Shown here one piece after another: positions 1-6,666 of a DNA stretch of 18,947 nt. The stretch is taken from the NCBI GenBank assembly GCA_039024435.1, contig JBCCQH010000129.1, forward strand, positions 1-18,947, given 5' to 3'. Below the pieces are notes generated by a model, which was not told where the DNA came from, did no database searches, and saw only the letters and a program-made list of their open reading frames with translations. The translations under genes and the position numbers were made by a program. The number at the start of each line of letters is the position of its first letter. Within the stretch, counting starts at the first letter, position 1. This DNA is from JBCCQH01 sp039024435. GTDB lineage: Bacteria > Bacteroidota > Bacteroidia > J057 > JADKCL01.

Positions 1-94
1 AAACGCTCCGCCTGGCGGACTCCGCTGAATTCCTCCTCAGGGCCGGTCTTGCCCCATGTTTCACCGGCCTACGGGCCAACAAAATGAAAGCCTT

Positions 95-271
95 ATGAAA
101 GAAAACCTTCAGAACGAAATCCTCCGCCAACGGGTGCGCCACCTGCTCCAACGGCTTAGGGAGCTGGAGCACCGGAAAATGTCAGAGCAAGGGCGGAGCG
201 AGCTCCGCAAGCAAATTTGGCGAAGCATTCACGAATGCTTCGACTTTTGGGAATGGGAGGACCCGGGCTAG
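95..271 (+). CDS. Possible small protein, 58 aa, unknown function
   Basis: I do not recognise this protein. From the ATG at 95 it reads MKENLQNEILRQRVRHLLQR and continues to a C-terminus rich in Trp, Asp and Glu (FWEWEDPG). It is rich in Arg, Glu, Gln and Leu and should be largely alpha-helical, with no signal peptide or membrane segment. An in-frame ATG at 56 would add 13 residues of unconvincing sequence; the frame is closed by a stop at 26-28. The main support is that its TAG stop lies in the loop of a GC hairpin followed by six Ts, as expected of a real gene end. No promoter or ribosome binding site stands out. It could still be a chance ORF. Confidence 0.4.
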   Translation: MKENLQNEILRQRVRHLLQRLRELEHRKMSEQGRSELRKQIWRSIHECFDFWEWEDPG

Positions 272-282
272 CCCGGTTTTTT
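263..282 (+). terminator. Rho-independent terminator overlapping a stop codon
   Basis: Stem CCGGG (263-267) pairs with CCCGG (272-276) around a four-base loop that contains the TAG stop of the preceding small ORF, followed directly by TTTTTT (277-282). The stem is short but all G/C. It fits termination of plus-strand transcription from the 58-aa ORF. Confidence 0.55.
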
Positions 283-297
283 GTTGGTTTGGGTTTT

Positions 298-406
298 CGC
301 CGGGAGTTTCCCGCCGGCAAGTTGGCGGGGCTGGAGAAAACGGCCTCTTTGCATCCGGCCTTTATTCCCCACCCCCGCCGTTTTTGCCCGGCGGAAACTC
401 CCGGCG
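298..406. repeat. GC-rich imperfect inverted repeat, 23-bp arms
   Basis: The arm at 298-320 begins CGCCGGGAGTTTCC and the arm at 384-406 ends GGAAACTCCCGGCG. They are reverse complements except for a shift of one C/G in the GCCGG part. Between them, 321-383 contains further complementary G-rich and C-rich runs (for example GGCGGGG near 324 and CCCCCGCC near 372), and 361-380 can instead pair with 411-440. The stretch 283-538 holds no supported gene. It may be a degraded mobile element or an RNA fold; nothing identifies it further. Confidence 0.5.
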
Positions 407-538
407 AGGGGGGCGGCGGTGAGGGTATGGGGGAATGAAAAAGGAACCGCAAACCTCGGTCCACGCCCAGATTGCGCGCGGCTCCAGGGACCGGAAATTC
501 ATTGATATGCGCAGCGAAGGCACGATGGTTCAACCTGA

Positions 539-700
539 GAGGCGGTTTAAAATTAATTCTGCGATTTTGCTCTGGCATCTTTTTCCGCCCCTCTTCCGCT
601 ATTTTCTCGCCCATAGCTCGGGCTATGGACTCCAAAATGAGCTTCGATGGACAAAAAAATCTGCACCAGCAAATTTCACCAACCAATTTTAAACAGCCTC
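539..700 (+). repeat. 162-bp fold-back repeat (MITE-like), copy 1
   Basis: The segment starts GAGGCGGTTTAAAATT and ends AATTTTAAACAGCCTC, so its ends are terminal inverted repeats of about 16 bp with one mismatch. The centre is a perfect short inverted repeat, CCATAGC, TCGG, GCTATGG. The two 79-base arms are imperfectly complementary along almost their whole length, so the element could fold into a long hairpin. A second copy of exactly the same length and orientation lies at 18781-18942, with about 15 differences by eye (roughly 90 percent identity). It encodes no supported protein. No target-site duplication is visible at this copy. A non-autonomous miniature element is the most likely identity, but mobility is inferred. 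Confidence 0.8.
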
Positions 701-833
701 CAAGAGTGGCAGGTTTTCGATCATCTTTTTACGCAAATTGTGGAAAATCTGACCTGGCTTCCCCGGGGAAAAGCGCGAATTTCTCCCGGCTACTACTGGT
801 GCCCTTTGCATATCAACCTTTAACCTAAAATTC

Positions 834-1568
834 ATGAGTTATTCCATTGAGGTCGACGGAAAGCGTTTGGTCCGCAGCATATACGAACTGGCCCAGTCGC
901 TGGCTGAAGCTCAAGACGGCGGTCGCCTCTCCCACGAAGATGCCCGCCAAATCCGCGCCGAGATTGACGAGGATGAGGATCCCACAGATACGGAGCGTCA
1001 CACCATTGTTTACTTGCTCGAAACCCTCACCTGGACCGAAGAAGCGGAACAATGGATTCGGGAAGAATTGCACCTCGGCAATGAAGACGGCCCGACCTGT
1101 GTGCGGTCCTATGTGGAAAACGAAATGCGGGAGTATGTGCAAGCGCAGTATGATGCCCACAAAAGCGGAGGTTCTTCGGGCCGGCCATTTTTCCATGGGG
1201 TTCTGGTCGACCGCTTGGAAGAAAGCCATCCCGAATCGGTAAATGATGCGGTGCAGTACTACATTGATCACGTGGAACGTGCGGACTGGGGTGGGGTCGC
1301 GCTGTACGCGCCCGACAGCGAGGACATTGAGGAAGCATGTCTGACCGCCAACTTGGGTTGGTTCCTGTTTGTGGTACGCGTGATCACCGACGGAGACGAT
1401 GGCTGGATTGAGTTGTACACCTCGGAGGGCGAACCGGTGGGCTACGGACGGACGGTGATGGAATTGATCTCCTGGGGGGACCGCGATGAGATTCGCGCCT
1501 ACACGGATTCGGGGGGATTCCCGGACGAATTGGAAGCCCGCCGAGGCGACAGCTTATGGGGTAAATAA
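834..1568 (+). CDS. Acidic hypothetical protein, 244 aa
   Basis: I recognise no family. The ATG at 834 follows an AT-rich leader (CCTAAAATTC) and the frame runs uninterrupted to TAA at 1566-1568. The protein is strongly acidic, with Asp/Glu clusters around residues 43-50 and 65-80, and has no signal peptide or membrane segment, so it is probably cytoplasmic. The N-terminal half looks helical. The C-terminal half carries a possible beta-rich stretch, GWFLFVVRVITDGDDGWIEL, followed by a Gly-rich turn region. It stands 75 bp upstream of the histidine kinase on the same strand, so co-transcription is possible, although an inverted repeat at 1585-1625 lies in the gap. Codon use resembles the neighbours, and the antisense ORFs over it are shadows. 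Confidence 0.75.
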   Translation: MSYSIEVDGKRLVRSIYELAQSLAEAQDGGRLSHEDARQIRAEIDEDEDPTDTERHTIVYLLETLTWTEEAEQWIREELHLGNEDGPTCVRSYVENEMREYVQAQYDAHKSGGSSGRPFFHGVLVDRLEESHPESVNDAVQYYIDHVERADWGGVALYAPDSEDIEEACLTANLGWFLFVVRVITDGDDGWIELYTSEGEPVGYGRTVMELISWGDRDEIRAYTDSGGFPDELEARRGDSLWGK

Positions 1569-1584
1569 ATGCTCGAATTTGTGG

Positions 1585-1625
1585 ATTATGACCGGAGAAC
1601 TTATCTTCATTGTATCGGTCATAAT
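1585..1625. promoter_or_regulatory. Perfect 10-bp inverted repeat upstream of the kinase
   Basis: ATTATGACCG at 1585-1594 is the exact reverse complement of CGGTCATAAT at 1616-1625, with a 21-base spacer. It sits between the stop at 1568 and the kinase start at 1643. It could be a weak terminator for the upstream gene, an operator, or a leader hairpin next to the kinase translation start. It lacks a clear T run, so a terminator is not the obvious choice. Confidence 0.45.
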
Positions 1626-1642
1626 ATTTTGATGAAACGGAT

Positions 1643-3670
1643 TTGCGTGCGCTACTGTTGAAGTATATCGTCGGCGGATTGCTCTTGATAAGCCTTGGTT
1701 CTTCGGTGCAGGGTCAGGATAAGATTGACTCCTTGCAAAATGTCCTGTCCGTGACCCAAGGCCTGGACAAAGCCCGGGCCCAGGTTGCGTTGGCGGATGT
1801 TGTCGCCAGTAGAGATGAAGAGTTGGCCTACAAGTACCTGGATTCGGCGGCAGAGGTTTTTCTCGATTTGGGGCAACAGCAAGAATGGGTCATTGCCCGC
1901 GCGGAAAAAGTCATTCTCTTGGAAAGTTACGTCCACAATTTCCGGGCACTTAACACCTTTCAGCAGATCGATTCTTTGCTGTATCTCATCGATACAACTG
2001 CGGTATACCCTAATTTGCTGGCGGCGGTGGGTAAAACGACTGCGTATCTGGGAAATAGCTACGAAGGAGCAAAATACTTGCAGGAGGCTCTGGATTTTTT
2101 CGCGAAAGAGAATGATACGATGGGTCAGATTGATATTCTCGCTGCTTTTGGCTTCCCCCAATTTGAAAGTCTGGATGCTCAGTACACACTGGACATGCAG
2201 GATTCAGCGATTCGCCTGGCGGAAAGTCACTCTGCTACCAGTGCCTACATGAAGGCGGTATTGTACAATAATCTCGGTTCAAGCCTGCTCGATTTGGGTC
2301 TGCTGGAGGCCGCGGAAGAGCAATTGATCAAGGGCTTAGAGTATTCCCTGGCAGCGCGGAACCCAGAAATGGATGTCTACATTTATTTCACGCTAGCTGA
2401 AGTGCAGGTGGCCCGGCAAGCCCCCCGCGAAGCACGGCGGTACTTTGGGATGGCGGCGGCACTGCGCAATTCGATGCAATATGTGGGTTACCTCGCGGTG
2501 GCATTAGAGGCAGAATCCCACTATGAGTTGCTGCGGGGCAATCGGGCGCGGGCCGATGCGCTGTTCCAGGAGACGGTCTCGCTGCTTGATTCGCTGGGAT
2601 GGTTGTCTACAAAGGCGGATACGTACGATAGTCGCTACCGGGTGCTTAAACTGCGGGGCGACTACCAGTCGGCTTTGGCGGCATTGGAGGAATGGGCGCG
2701 CTTAAAGTTCAGTGAGCTCAATGAGCAGCAACAAAACCAGATCGAGGAAATCCGCACGGCGGTAGACATTGAGCGTTCGGCCCGGAAGTACGAAACGCTC
2801 AAGCGGGAAAATGAATTCATCCGCAGTGGGCAGCGCCGCAACAGCCTGCTTTATCTCTCGGTGATCGGTGGAATTCTCGGCATCGGGGTGATTCTGGCTT
2901 TCTTTTTGGCCCGGACCCGGCGGCTAAATGAATCAGTATCCCGGCAAAATGCCACGCTGGCCGAGCAGAATCAGCGCCTCCAACAGCTCACTGAGGACAA
3001 CGAACTGCTCATGGGCATCGTCGCCCACGACCTCAAGGCTCCCCTGGTCAAGATCGAAAGTCTGATCGGGTTGATCGTGCCGGAAGCTGAGTTGCCACCG
3101 GAAAAAAAGCCTTTGATGCAAATGGCCCGGCGGGTGATTCAGGGGGGGCAGACCCTGGTTTCGGACATTTTGCTACTGAGCGAAGCGGGTCGGGGAGCCC
3201 GTCCCGATCTGGATGAGCACGCGCTCGGCGAATTGGTCGACTCAGTGGTGCAAGATTTTAGGGAGATCGCCGCCCGTAAGCGGATCGAACTGATCGTCGA
3301 TACGCCCGATGAGCCAGTGGAGGTATTGGTGCACCCGCCCTATCTCATTCGGATCCTCGACAATCTCTTGTCAAACGCGATCAAGTTTTCCCAGACGGGC
3401 AGTGCGGTGCGTCTGCGGTGGGGCCACGACGGCCCGACGACTTGGCTGGAAGTCAGCGACAATGGTCCCGGGATTCCGGAAGCGGAGCGGGAGCGGATTT
3501 TTGAGCGCTTCGCGAAACTGAGCAATCGCCCAACGGCAGGAGAAAGCTCAACTGGCCTCGGGATGTTTATCGTAAAGACCCTGCTTGACACGATGGGCGG
3601 GACGATTGAGATGGAAACTGAAGTCGGGGTGGGAACGACTTTTCGGGTTCGCCTGGCGGGGGGAGGCTGA
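1643..3670 (+). CDS. Periplasmic-TPR sensor histidine kinase
   Basis: A membrane sensor kinase of about 675 aa. Residues 1-25 form a signal peptide ending VQG-Q. Residues 26-365 are helical repeats of TPR type, probably periplasmic. Residues 365-395 are coiled coil and 400-423 a membrane span ending in ARTRR, followed by a second coiled coil (430-455). The HisKA motif IVAHDLKAP places the phospho-acceptor at His462. The HATPase domain is complete: N box with Asn574/Asn578, G1 DNGPGIP (606-612), F box ERIFERF, G2 TGLGMF (637-642). It presumably autophosphorylates and passes phosphate to a response regulator, but none is encoded nearby, so it is an orphan. The start is uncertain: TTG 1643 is the first plausible codon in frame, while an ATG at 1632 is out of frame (see findings). 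Confidence 0.92.
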   Translation: MRALLLKYIVGGLLLISLGSSVQGQDKIDSLQNVLSVTQGLDKARAQVALADVVASRDEELAYKYLDSAAEVFLDLGQQQEWVIARAEKVILLESYVHNFRALNTFQQIDSLLYLIDTTAVYPNLLAAVGKTTAYLGNSYEGAKYLQEALDFFAKENDTMGQIDILAAFGFPQFESLDAQYTLDMQDSAIRLAESHSATSAYMKAVLYNNLGSSLLDLGLLEAAEEQLIKGLEYSLAARNPEMDVYIYFTLAEVQVARQAPREARRYFGMAAALRNSMQYVGYLAVALEAESHYELLRGNRARADALFQETVSLLDSLGWLSTKADTYDSRYRVLKLRGDYQSALAALEEWARLKFSELNEQQQNQIEEIRTAVDIERSARKYETLKRENEFIRSGQRRNSLLYLSVIGGILGIGVILAFFLARTRRLNESVSRQNATLAEQNQRLQQLTEDNELLMGIVAHDLKAPLVKIESLIGLIVPEAELPPEKKPLMQMARRVIQGGQTLVSDILLLSEAGRGARPDLDEHALGELVDSVVQDFREIAARKRIELIVDTPDEPVEVLVHPPYLIRILDNLLSNAIKFSQTGSAVRLRWGHDGPTTWLEVSDNGPGIPEAERERIFERFAKLSNRPTAGESSTGLGMFIVKTLLDTMGGTIEMETEVGVGTTFRVRLAGGG

Positions 3671-4217
3671 TGTTGGATTCGCGGAGGTGTACCCTTCCGG
3701 AGCTTTTGCACTGCAGGCGCAAGCGGCGCCCCAGCTTGACGGATTAAATTTAAGCCAGGGCCCATTGAAAATTTTTCTGGCGTAATTTTTGTTTGCGGCA
3801 AGGATGGGAGGGACTTTGGTCGCGCCGGTCCGGTAGGCCGGTGCGACGGAGCATCGCGAACTCCCGGAACAGCCTGGTGCTGACGGATGGGTGGTCCGTC
3901 AGTAGCCGCCCGAATCAAAGGGGCAATTCCGGAAAAGGAGTTTCAACAAGTGGATTGGGGACGCGAGGTACACGGTGGGCACCGGAAGGTTTTGCAATGG
4001 CCGCTGCGCTTAATTTCCAATGATCGATCAGATGGGGAAGACAAGGCTCCGCGGATCATTGGAAGTCAGAAATTTTCACCTTGCAATTGGAAGCTTTTCC
4101 CGGTGAAAGCCGAGGGAAACATTGTATCTGGCACTGGATGGGTAAGGTGGGTGCGAACCAACGGAATAAATGCGGATGCAGTTGAACTCTACCGGGATCT
4201 TATATTCTGGCAAAAAA
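3671..4217. other. Hairpin-rich non-coding interval
   Basis: No convincing gene was seen in this stretch between convergent genes. It holds four clear inverted repeats: 3819-3828 with 3838-3847 (10 bp, one G-U), 3880-3887 with 3895-3902 (CTGACGGA/TCCGTCAG, extendable to 10 bp), 4015-4025 with 4054-4064 (11 bp perfect) and 4074-4080 with 4102-4108 (TTTCACC/GGTGAAA). A weak promoter-like element, TAATTTTTG, lies at 3783-3791. The interval ends at the strong terminator 4218-4246. A structured non-coding RNA or a decayed element would both fit. Confidence 0.4.
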
Positions 4218-4246
4218 GGGCGGTCACGCGCGTGACCGCCCTTTTT
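4212..4246. terminator. Bidirectional terminator, perfect 24-bp palindrome
   Basis: GGGCGGTCAC (4218-4227) pairs perfectly with GTGACCGCCC (4232-4241) around GCGC. Six As precede the stem and five Ts follow it, so it can terminate transcription from either side. It lies 16 bp beyond the stop of the minus-strand lipoprotein gene and closes the plus-strand interval coming from the kinase. Confidence 0.9.
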
Positions 4247-4261
4247 ATCAGTATGATTGGT

Positions 4262-4720
4262 TCAGCGGACGCCGCGTGTAAGTGAGTACACGGCTCCCGA
4301 GGCGCTGAATGCGCAGGGATTGTTTACTTCTTCACCGCGAAGAACAACTTCCAATTTGTTGTCTTCAAGTTTGCGAATGCCCCATTCGTCGCCATTGTCC
4401 GCGTAGAGAACGCGGCCATCGAGGTTGATTTTGTAGGTGTAGACATTGCCATTGTCGGTGAGAATGAACTGGGCGTCATCGGTGTACTCAAAGGTACAGA
4501 TGCCCCCTTCCTTGCCTTCCCCAAACGGAATGATTTGCGAACTGGTCAAAAAACCTTGTCCGTCAAATGAATTGAGGGTTACCTGGTCAACGGTCCAAAT
4601 GCCTTCGCGCAACTGAACCTCGTCGAAGGTGGGATCAGGCGTGACATTTTCGCGATTGCAGGCTACGAAGGCCAGGGAAATGCTGAGGAGCAAAAAGAAT
4701 ACTAAGTTTGATCTCTTCAT
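4262..4720 (-). CDS. Lipocalin-like lipoprotein, 152 aa
   Basis: The ATG at 4720 gives MKRSNLVFFLLLSISLAFVA followed by Cys21, a typical lipoprotein signal peptide with the lipidated Cys at 21. The residue three before the Cys is Phe rather than the usual Leu, so the lipobox is slightly atypical. The mature part has alternating beta-strand patterns (GIWTVDQVTL, ICTFEY, QFILTDNGNVYTYKINLDGRVLY in outline) and a pair of Cys residues near 74 and 136. This matches small Bacteroidota lipocalin-like lipoproteins that report how a model improves on a baseline-free fold; the ligand is unknown. It is probably anchored in the outer membrane. It is a single-gene unit, closed by the terminator at 4212-4246, with no recognisable promoter element upstream. 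The family call is by resemblance only. Confidence 0.82.
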   Translation of the reverse strand: MKRSNLVFFLLLSISLAFVACNRENVTPDPTFDEVQLREGIWTVDQVTLNSFDGQGFLTSSQIIPFGEGKEGGICTFEYTDDAQFILTDNGNVYTYKINLDGRVLYADNGDEWGIRKLEDNKLEVVLRGEEVNNPCAFSASGAVYSLTRGVR

Positions 4721-4902
4721 AGTTTCGGTAAGAAAGTTCTTGGATAAGTTAACGCTATAGAGTGGATTTTCCTAGTCGAAGGTCGGTAAATGCAGGATTG
4801 CAGAACAGGCAAAAATCCATCCCCCGTAGAGAATACTGCACTCTCCACCGGACAATGTAGAAGATGCATTTGCGGGGCAATCGGTTGCTTGGCTCCGAAA
4901 AT

Positions 4903-4934
4903 AAAAGATCCGGGTCGTGGGACCAGGATCTTTT
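4903..4934. terminator. Bidirectional terminator-like hairpin
   Basis: AAAAGATCC (4903-4911) pairs with GGATCTTTT (4926-4934), and the inner GGTC (4913-4916) pairs with GACC (4921-4924) around a GTGG loop. One G/A mismatch interrupts a 14-bp stem. The A and T ends make it usable in both directions. On the minus strand it lies downstream of the UPF0173 gene and ahead of the lipoprotein gene. Confidence 0.65.
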
Positions 4935-5100
4935 GCCTTGCTTTGGTGATGCTTGTAACGGGTCGTGGTCGTTTGGGGGGATCGGTCAGCCCCTGGGTCA
5001 GTTGTTTATAAAACTGATTTGTGTTGCTTATCGGATGGATGCATCTAGGAGGGCGATTCCATAAATGAGGGGATTAAATTTAAGCTGCTTCTTCCCCGGA

Positions 5101-5132
5101 AATAAAAGTCCCCGGCTTGGAAGGGCCGGGGA
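5101..5132 (-). terminator. Minus-strand terminator-like hairpin
   Basis: TCCCCGGC (5109-5116) pairs with GCCGGGGA (5125-5132). Read on the minus strand the stem is followed by CTTTTATT, a terminator tail. It lies about 180 bp beyond the stop of the UPF0173 gene. A second CCCCGG run at 5094-5099 could compete for the same GGGG partner, giving an alternative fold. Confidence 0.5.
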
Positions 5133-5310
5133 ATCGTCATGTGAGAAAATTCCGGAGGTGGAAATCAGAACAGGGCGCTATCGACGCCTTCTCCGGATCT
5201 TTGTCAAGGTTAGTCGATACATGGATGATGCTCGACGTAAAATTCCATAAACTGATCGAGGGAGTTTGGGCAATATTTCGCTCGATTTCCGTTGAGGTGC
5301 TGCCGAAAGA

Positions 5311-5991
5311 TCAGATTTCGACGGTGTCGCCGATGCCGAGTAGGAGCAGTTCTTTGTCTTTGTCGGCAAAGGCTTTTGTGGCCGCAGCGTGGTCGATTTC
5401 GATGTAGGGAAACGTATCGAAATGCACCCCAACGACGGTATCGACTTTGAGGCGTTTGGCGGCGATGACTGCATCCTCATACCCCATGGTAAAGTTGTCG
5501 CCTACGGGTAGAATGGCAAGGTCAAGGCTGTGCTTGCGGCCCCAGAATTTCATTTCCTGCATGAGGGCGGTGTCCCCGGAATAATAGAGATTGATGCTTG
5601 GAGTTTTGATGATGAAGCCAGCCGGATGCCCGCCGTAGCTGCCATCGGGGAAGCTGCTGGAATGAATGGCATTGACCATTTTTACCGTGCCAAAATCAAA
5701 TTTCCACTTGCCGCCGTGGTTCATGGGATGGGCTTTTTCCACGCCTTGGTTGCCGAGCCAGGTGGCGATTTCGAAGTTGGCGACGCAGGTAGCGCCGGTC
5801 TGTTTGGCTAGGGCAACGGCATCGGCGATGTGGTCGCCGTGGGCGTGGGAGATCAGGATGTAGTCGGCCTCAATGGTGGAAATGTCAATGTGCGCGGCCT
5901 TTTCATTGGGGGTGATGAAGGGGTCAAACAGAATTTTGGTGCCATCCACTTCGATGAGAAAGGTCGCGTGGCCGTAAAAGGTAAATTTCAT
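5311..5991 (-). CDS. UPF0173 family metal-dependent hydrolase (metallo-beta-lactamase fold)
   Basis: A 226-aa protein of the metallo-beta-lactamase superfamily, the usual length for the UPF0173 group. It starts MKFTFYGHATFLIEVDGTKI, with the group's GHATF start and the FDPF turn at 22-25. The metal site is visible: HAHGDH at 49-54 supplies His49, His51, Asp53 and His54, followed by His110, Asp140 in SGDTAL and His190 in VHFDTFPYI. All ligands for a binuclear zinc site appear intact. There is no signal peptide, so it should be cytoplasmic. The natural substrate of this family is not established. It is transcribed alone, away from the 6262 gene, with hairpins downstream at 5101-5132 and 4903-4934. 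Confidence 0.93.
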   Translation of the reverse strand: MKFTFYGHATFLIEVDGTKILFDPFITPNEKAAHIDISTIEADYILISHAHGDHIADAVALAKQTGATCVANFEIATWLGNQGVEKAHPMNHGGKWKFDFGTVKMVNAIHSSSFPDGSYGGHPAGFIIKTPSINLYYSGDTALMQEMKFWGRKHSLDLAILPVGDNFTMGYEDAVIAAKRLKVDTVVGVHFDTFPYIEIDHAAATKAFADKDKELLLLGIGDTVEI

Positions 5992-6261
5992 GATGTTGAA
6001 TTGATGGGACGAAGATTAGAGTTCCAGGGCCGTGGCCAGTGCGGGTGTTGGGGGATGGTCGAATGGCTGCGGGCAGCCGACATCGGGGAACAGCGGTACT
6101 GGTATTCAGGGCTTGGGCCGGTCAAACTTGTGAGAAGTTTGCCCCCGGCAGGTGGGGGAAGTGTGCGGTCGGACACCAATGGATGGGGATCGCGCATGGG
6201 GTTAAAAATATTGATTCGAAACCATACGGCCAAAAAATTTCTCTCTTCGTATCTTCCCGCT
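5992..6261. other. Divergent intergenic region with two adjacent hairpins
   Basis: This 270-bp gap separates the minus-strand UPF0173 gene from the plus-strand 6262 gene and must hold both promoters. Two hairpins stand side by side: CAAACTT/AAGTTTG (6123-6129 with 6135-6141) and CCCCC/GGGGG (6142-6146 with 6154-6158). No good TAnnTTTG element was found on either strand. Confidence 0.35.
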
Positions 6262-6603
6262 ATGCGCACCATCGATTTGTACTTTGACCTGACCCGAAGT
6301 GGGTATTCGGAGACCCTGGAAATGGAAATCCGCAATTTGCTGGCGATCTGGGAAAACCTGGGCAAGGTCGCGGGAGCGGGGGCGGTTTGGGTGCTCCGGG
6401 GAAACGATTTGATCGTGCGCCTGGGGGCGGTTCAGCCCGAGGCGCTGACCCCGGATCGGGTCACGCGGGAGGAGCACGCTTCGCTGATGGGGATACAGTT
6501 GCTCACGGGTGGGGAATGGAAGATCGTGGACCTGGGGCCGGATCCGCGGGGATTGGCCGGTGGGCCATTTGGCCAATCGGCGACCAAGCCGCCTCCACCA
6601 TGA
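6262..6603 (+). CDS. Hypothetical protein, 113 aa
   Basis: No family is recognised. The ATG at 6262 gives MRTIDLYFDLTRSGYSETLE; the frame is open for 144 further codons upstream, but that part is arginine- and glycine-rich and protein-unlike, so the internal ATG is preferred. The body looks like a small cytoplasmic alpha/beta protein: a strand, a helix (ETLEMEIRNLLAIWENLG), then strands (AVWVLRGNDLIVRLGAV) and a Pro-rich tail. No signal peptide or membrane span is present. It ends 63 bp before the T9SS cargo gene on the same strand, so it may lead that transcript. Codon use resembles its neighbours. The function is unknown. Confidence 0.62.
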   Translation: MRTIDLYFDLTRSGYSETLEMEIRNLLAIWENLGKVAGAGAVWVLRGNDLIVRLGAVQPEALTPDRVTREEHASLMGIQLLTGGEWKIVDLGPDPRGLAGGPFGQSATKPPPP

Positions 6604-6666
6604 GGAATTGCATTTCTGCTTCCCACAAAAACCATTAATTTTATCGACAACAAAATTAGAATTGGA

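Larger units (their letters stand above)
4721..5310. other. Intergenic interval with two terminator-like hairpins
   Basis: This stretch lies between two minus-strand genes and contains no ORF I can support. It must include the lipoprotein promoter, but no TAnnTTTG motif is visible in the right place. Two hairpins, at 4903-4934 and 5109-5132, are annotated separately. A weak hairpin, TCAGTT with AACTGA, lies near 4998-5017. The rest shows nothing recognisable. Confidence 0.4.

Noticed and set aside
1..70. Palindromic TCCGCCTGGCGGA near 7-19 and GGCCGGT/ACCGGCC at 41-69
   Set aside because: Short GC dyads at the window edge without enough context to assign a role.
156..686. 176-aa minus-strand ORF across the repeat and GC-rich dyad
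   Set aside because: Low-complexity Pro/Arg composition and dependence on non-coding repeat sequence make it a chance frame.
435..692. 85-aa plus-strand ORF entering the 162-bp repeat
   Set aside because: The first 38 codons look mildly protein-like, but the rest is repeat DNA and there is no other support.
3819..4110. Group II intron suggested by GTGCGAC and nearby stems
   Set aside because: No domain V, no reverse transcriptase, and the match to the intron 5' end is only a few bases.
3887..4285. 132-aa plus-strand ORF
   Set aside because: It reads through the strong terminator at 4212-4246 and into the opposite lipoprotein gene.
3741..5085. GGATTAAATTTAA at 3741 and 5071, matching the inverted end of the 162-bp repeat
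   Set aside because: Only 13 AT-rich bases are shared and no element body or second end is found beside either copy.
5830..6261. N-terminal extension of the 113-aa protein by 144 codons
   Set aside because: The extension lies over the UPF0173 gene and hairpins and has a composition unlike protein; the ATG at 6262 is better.
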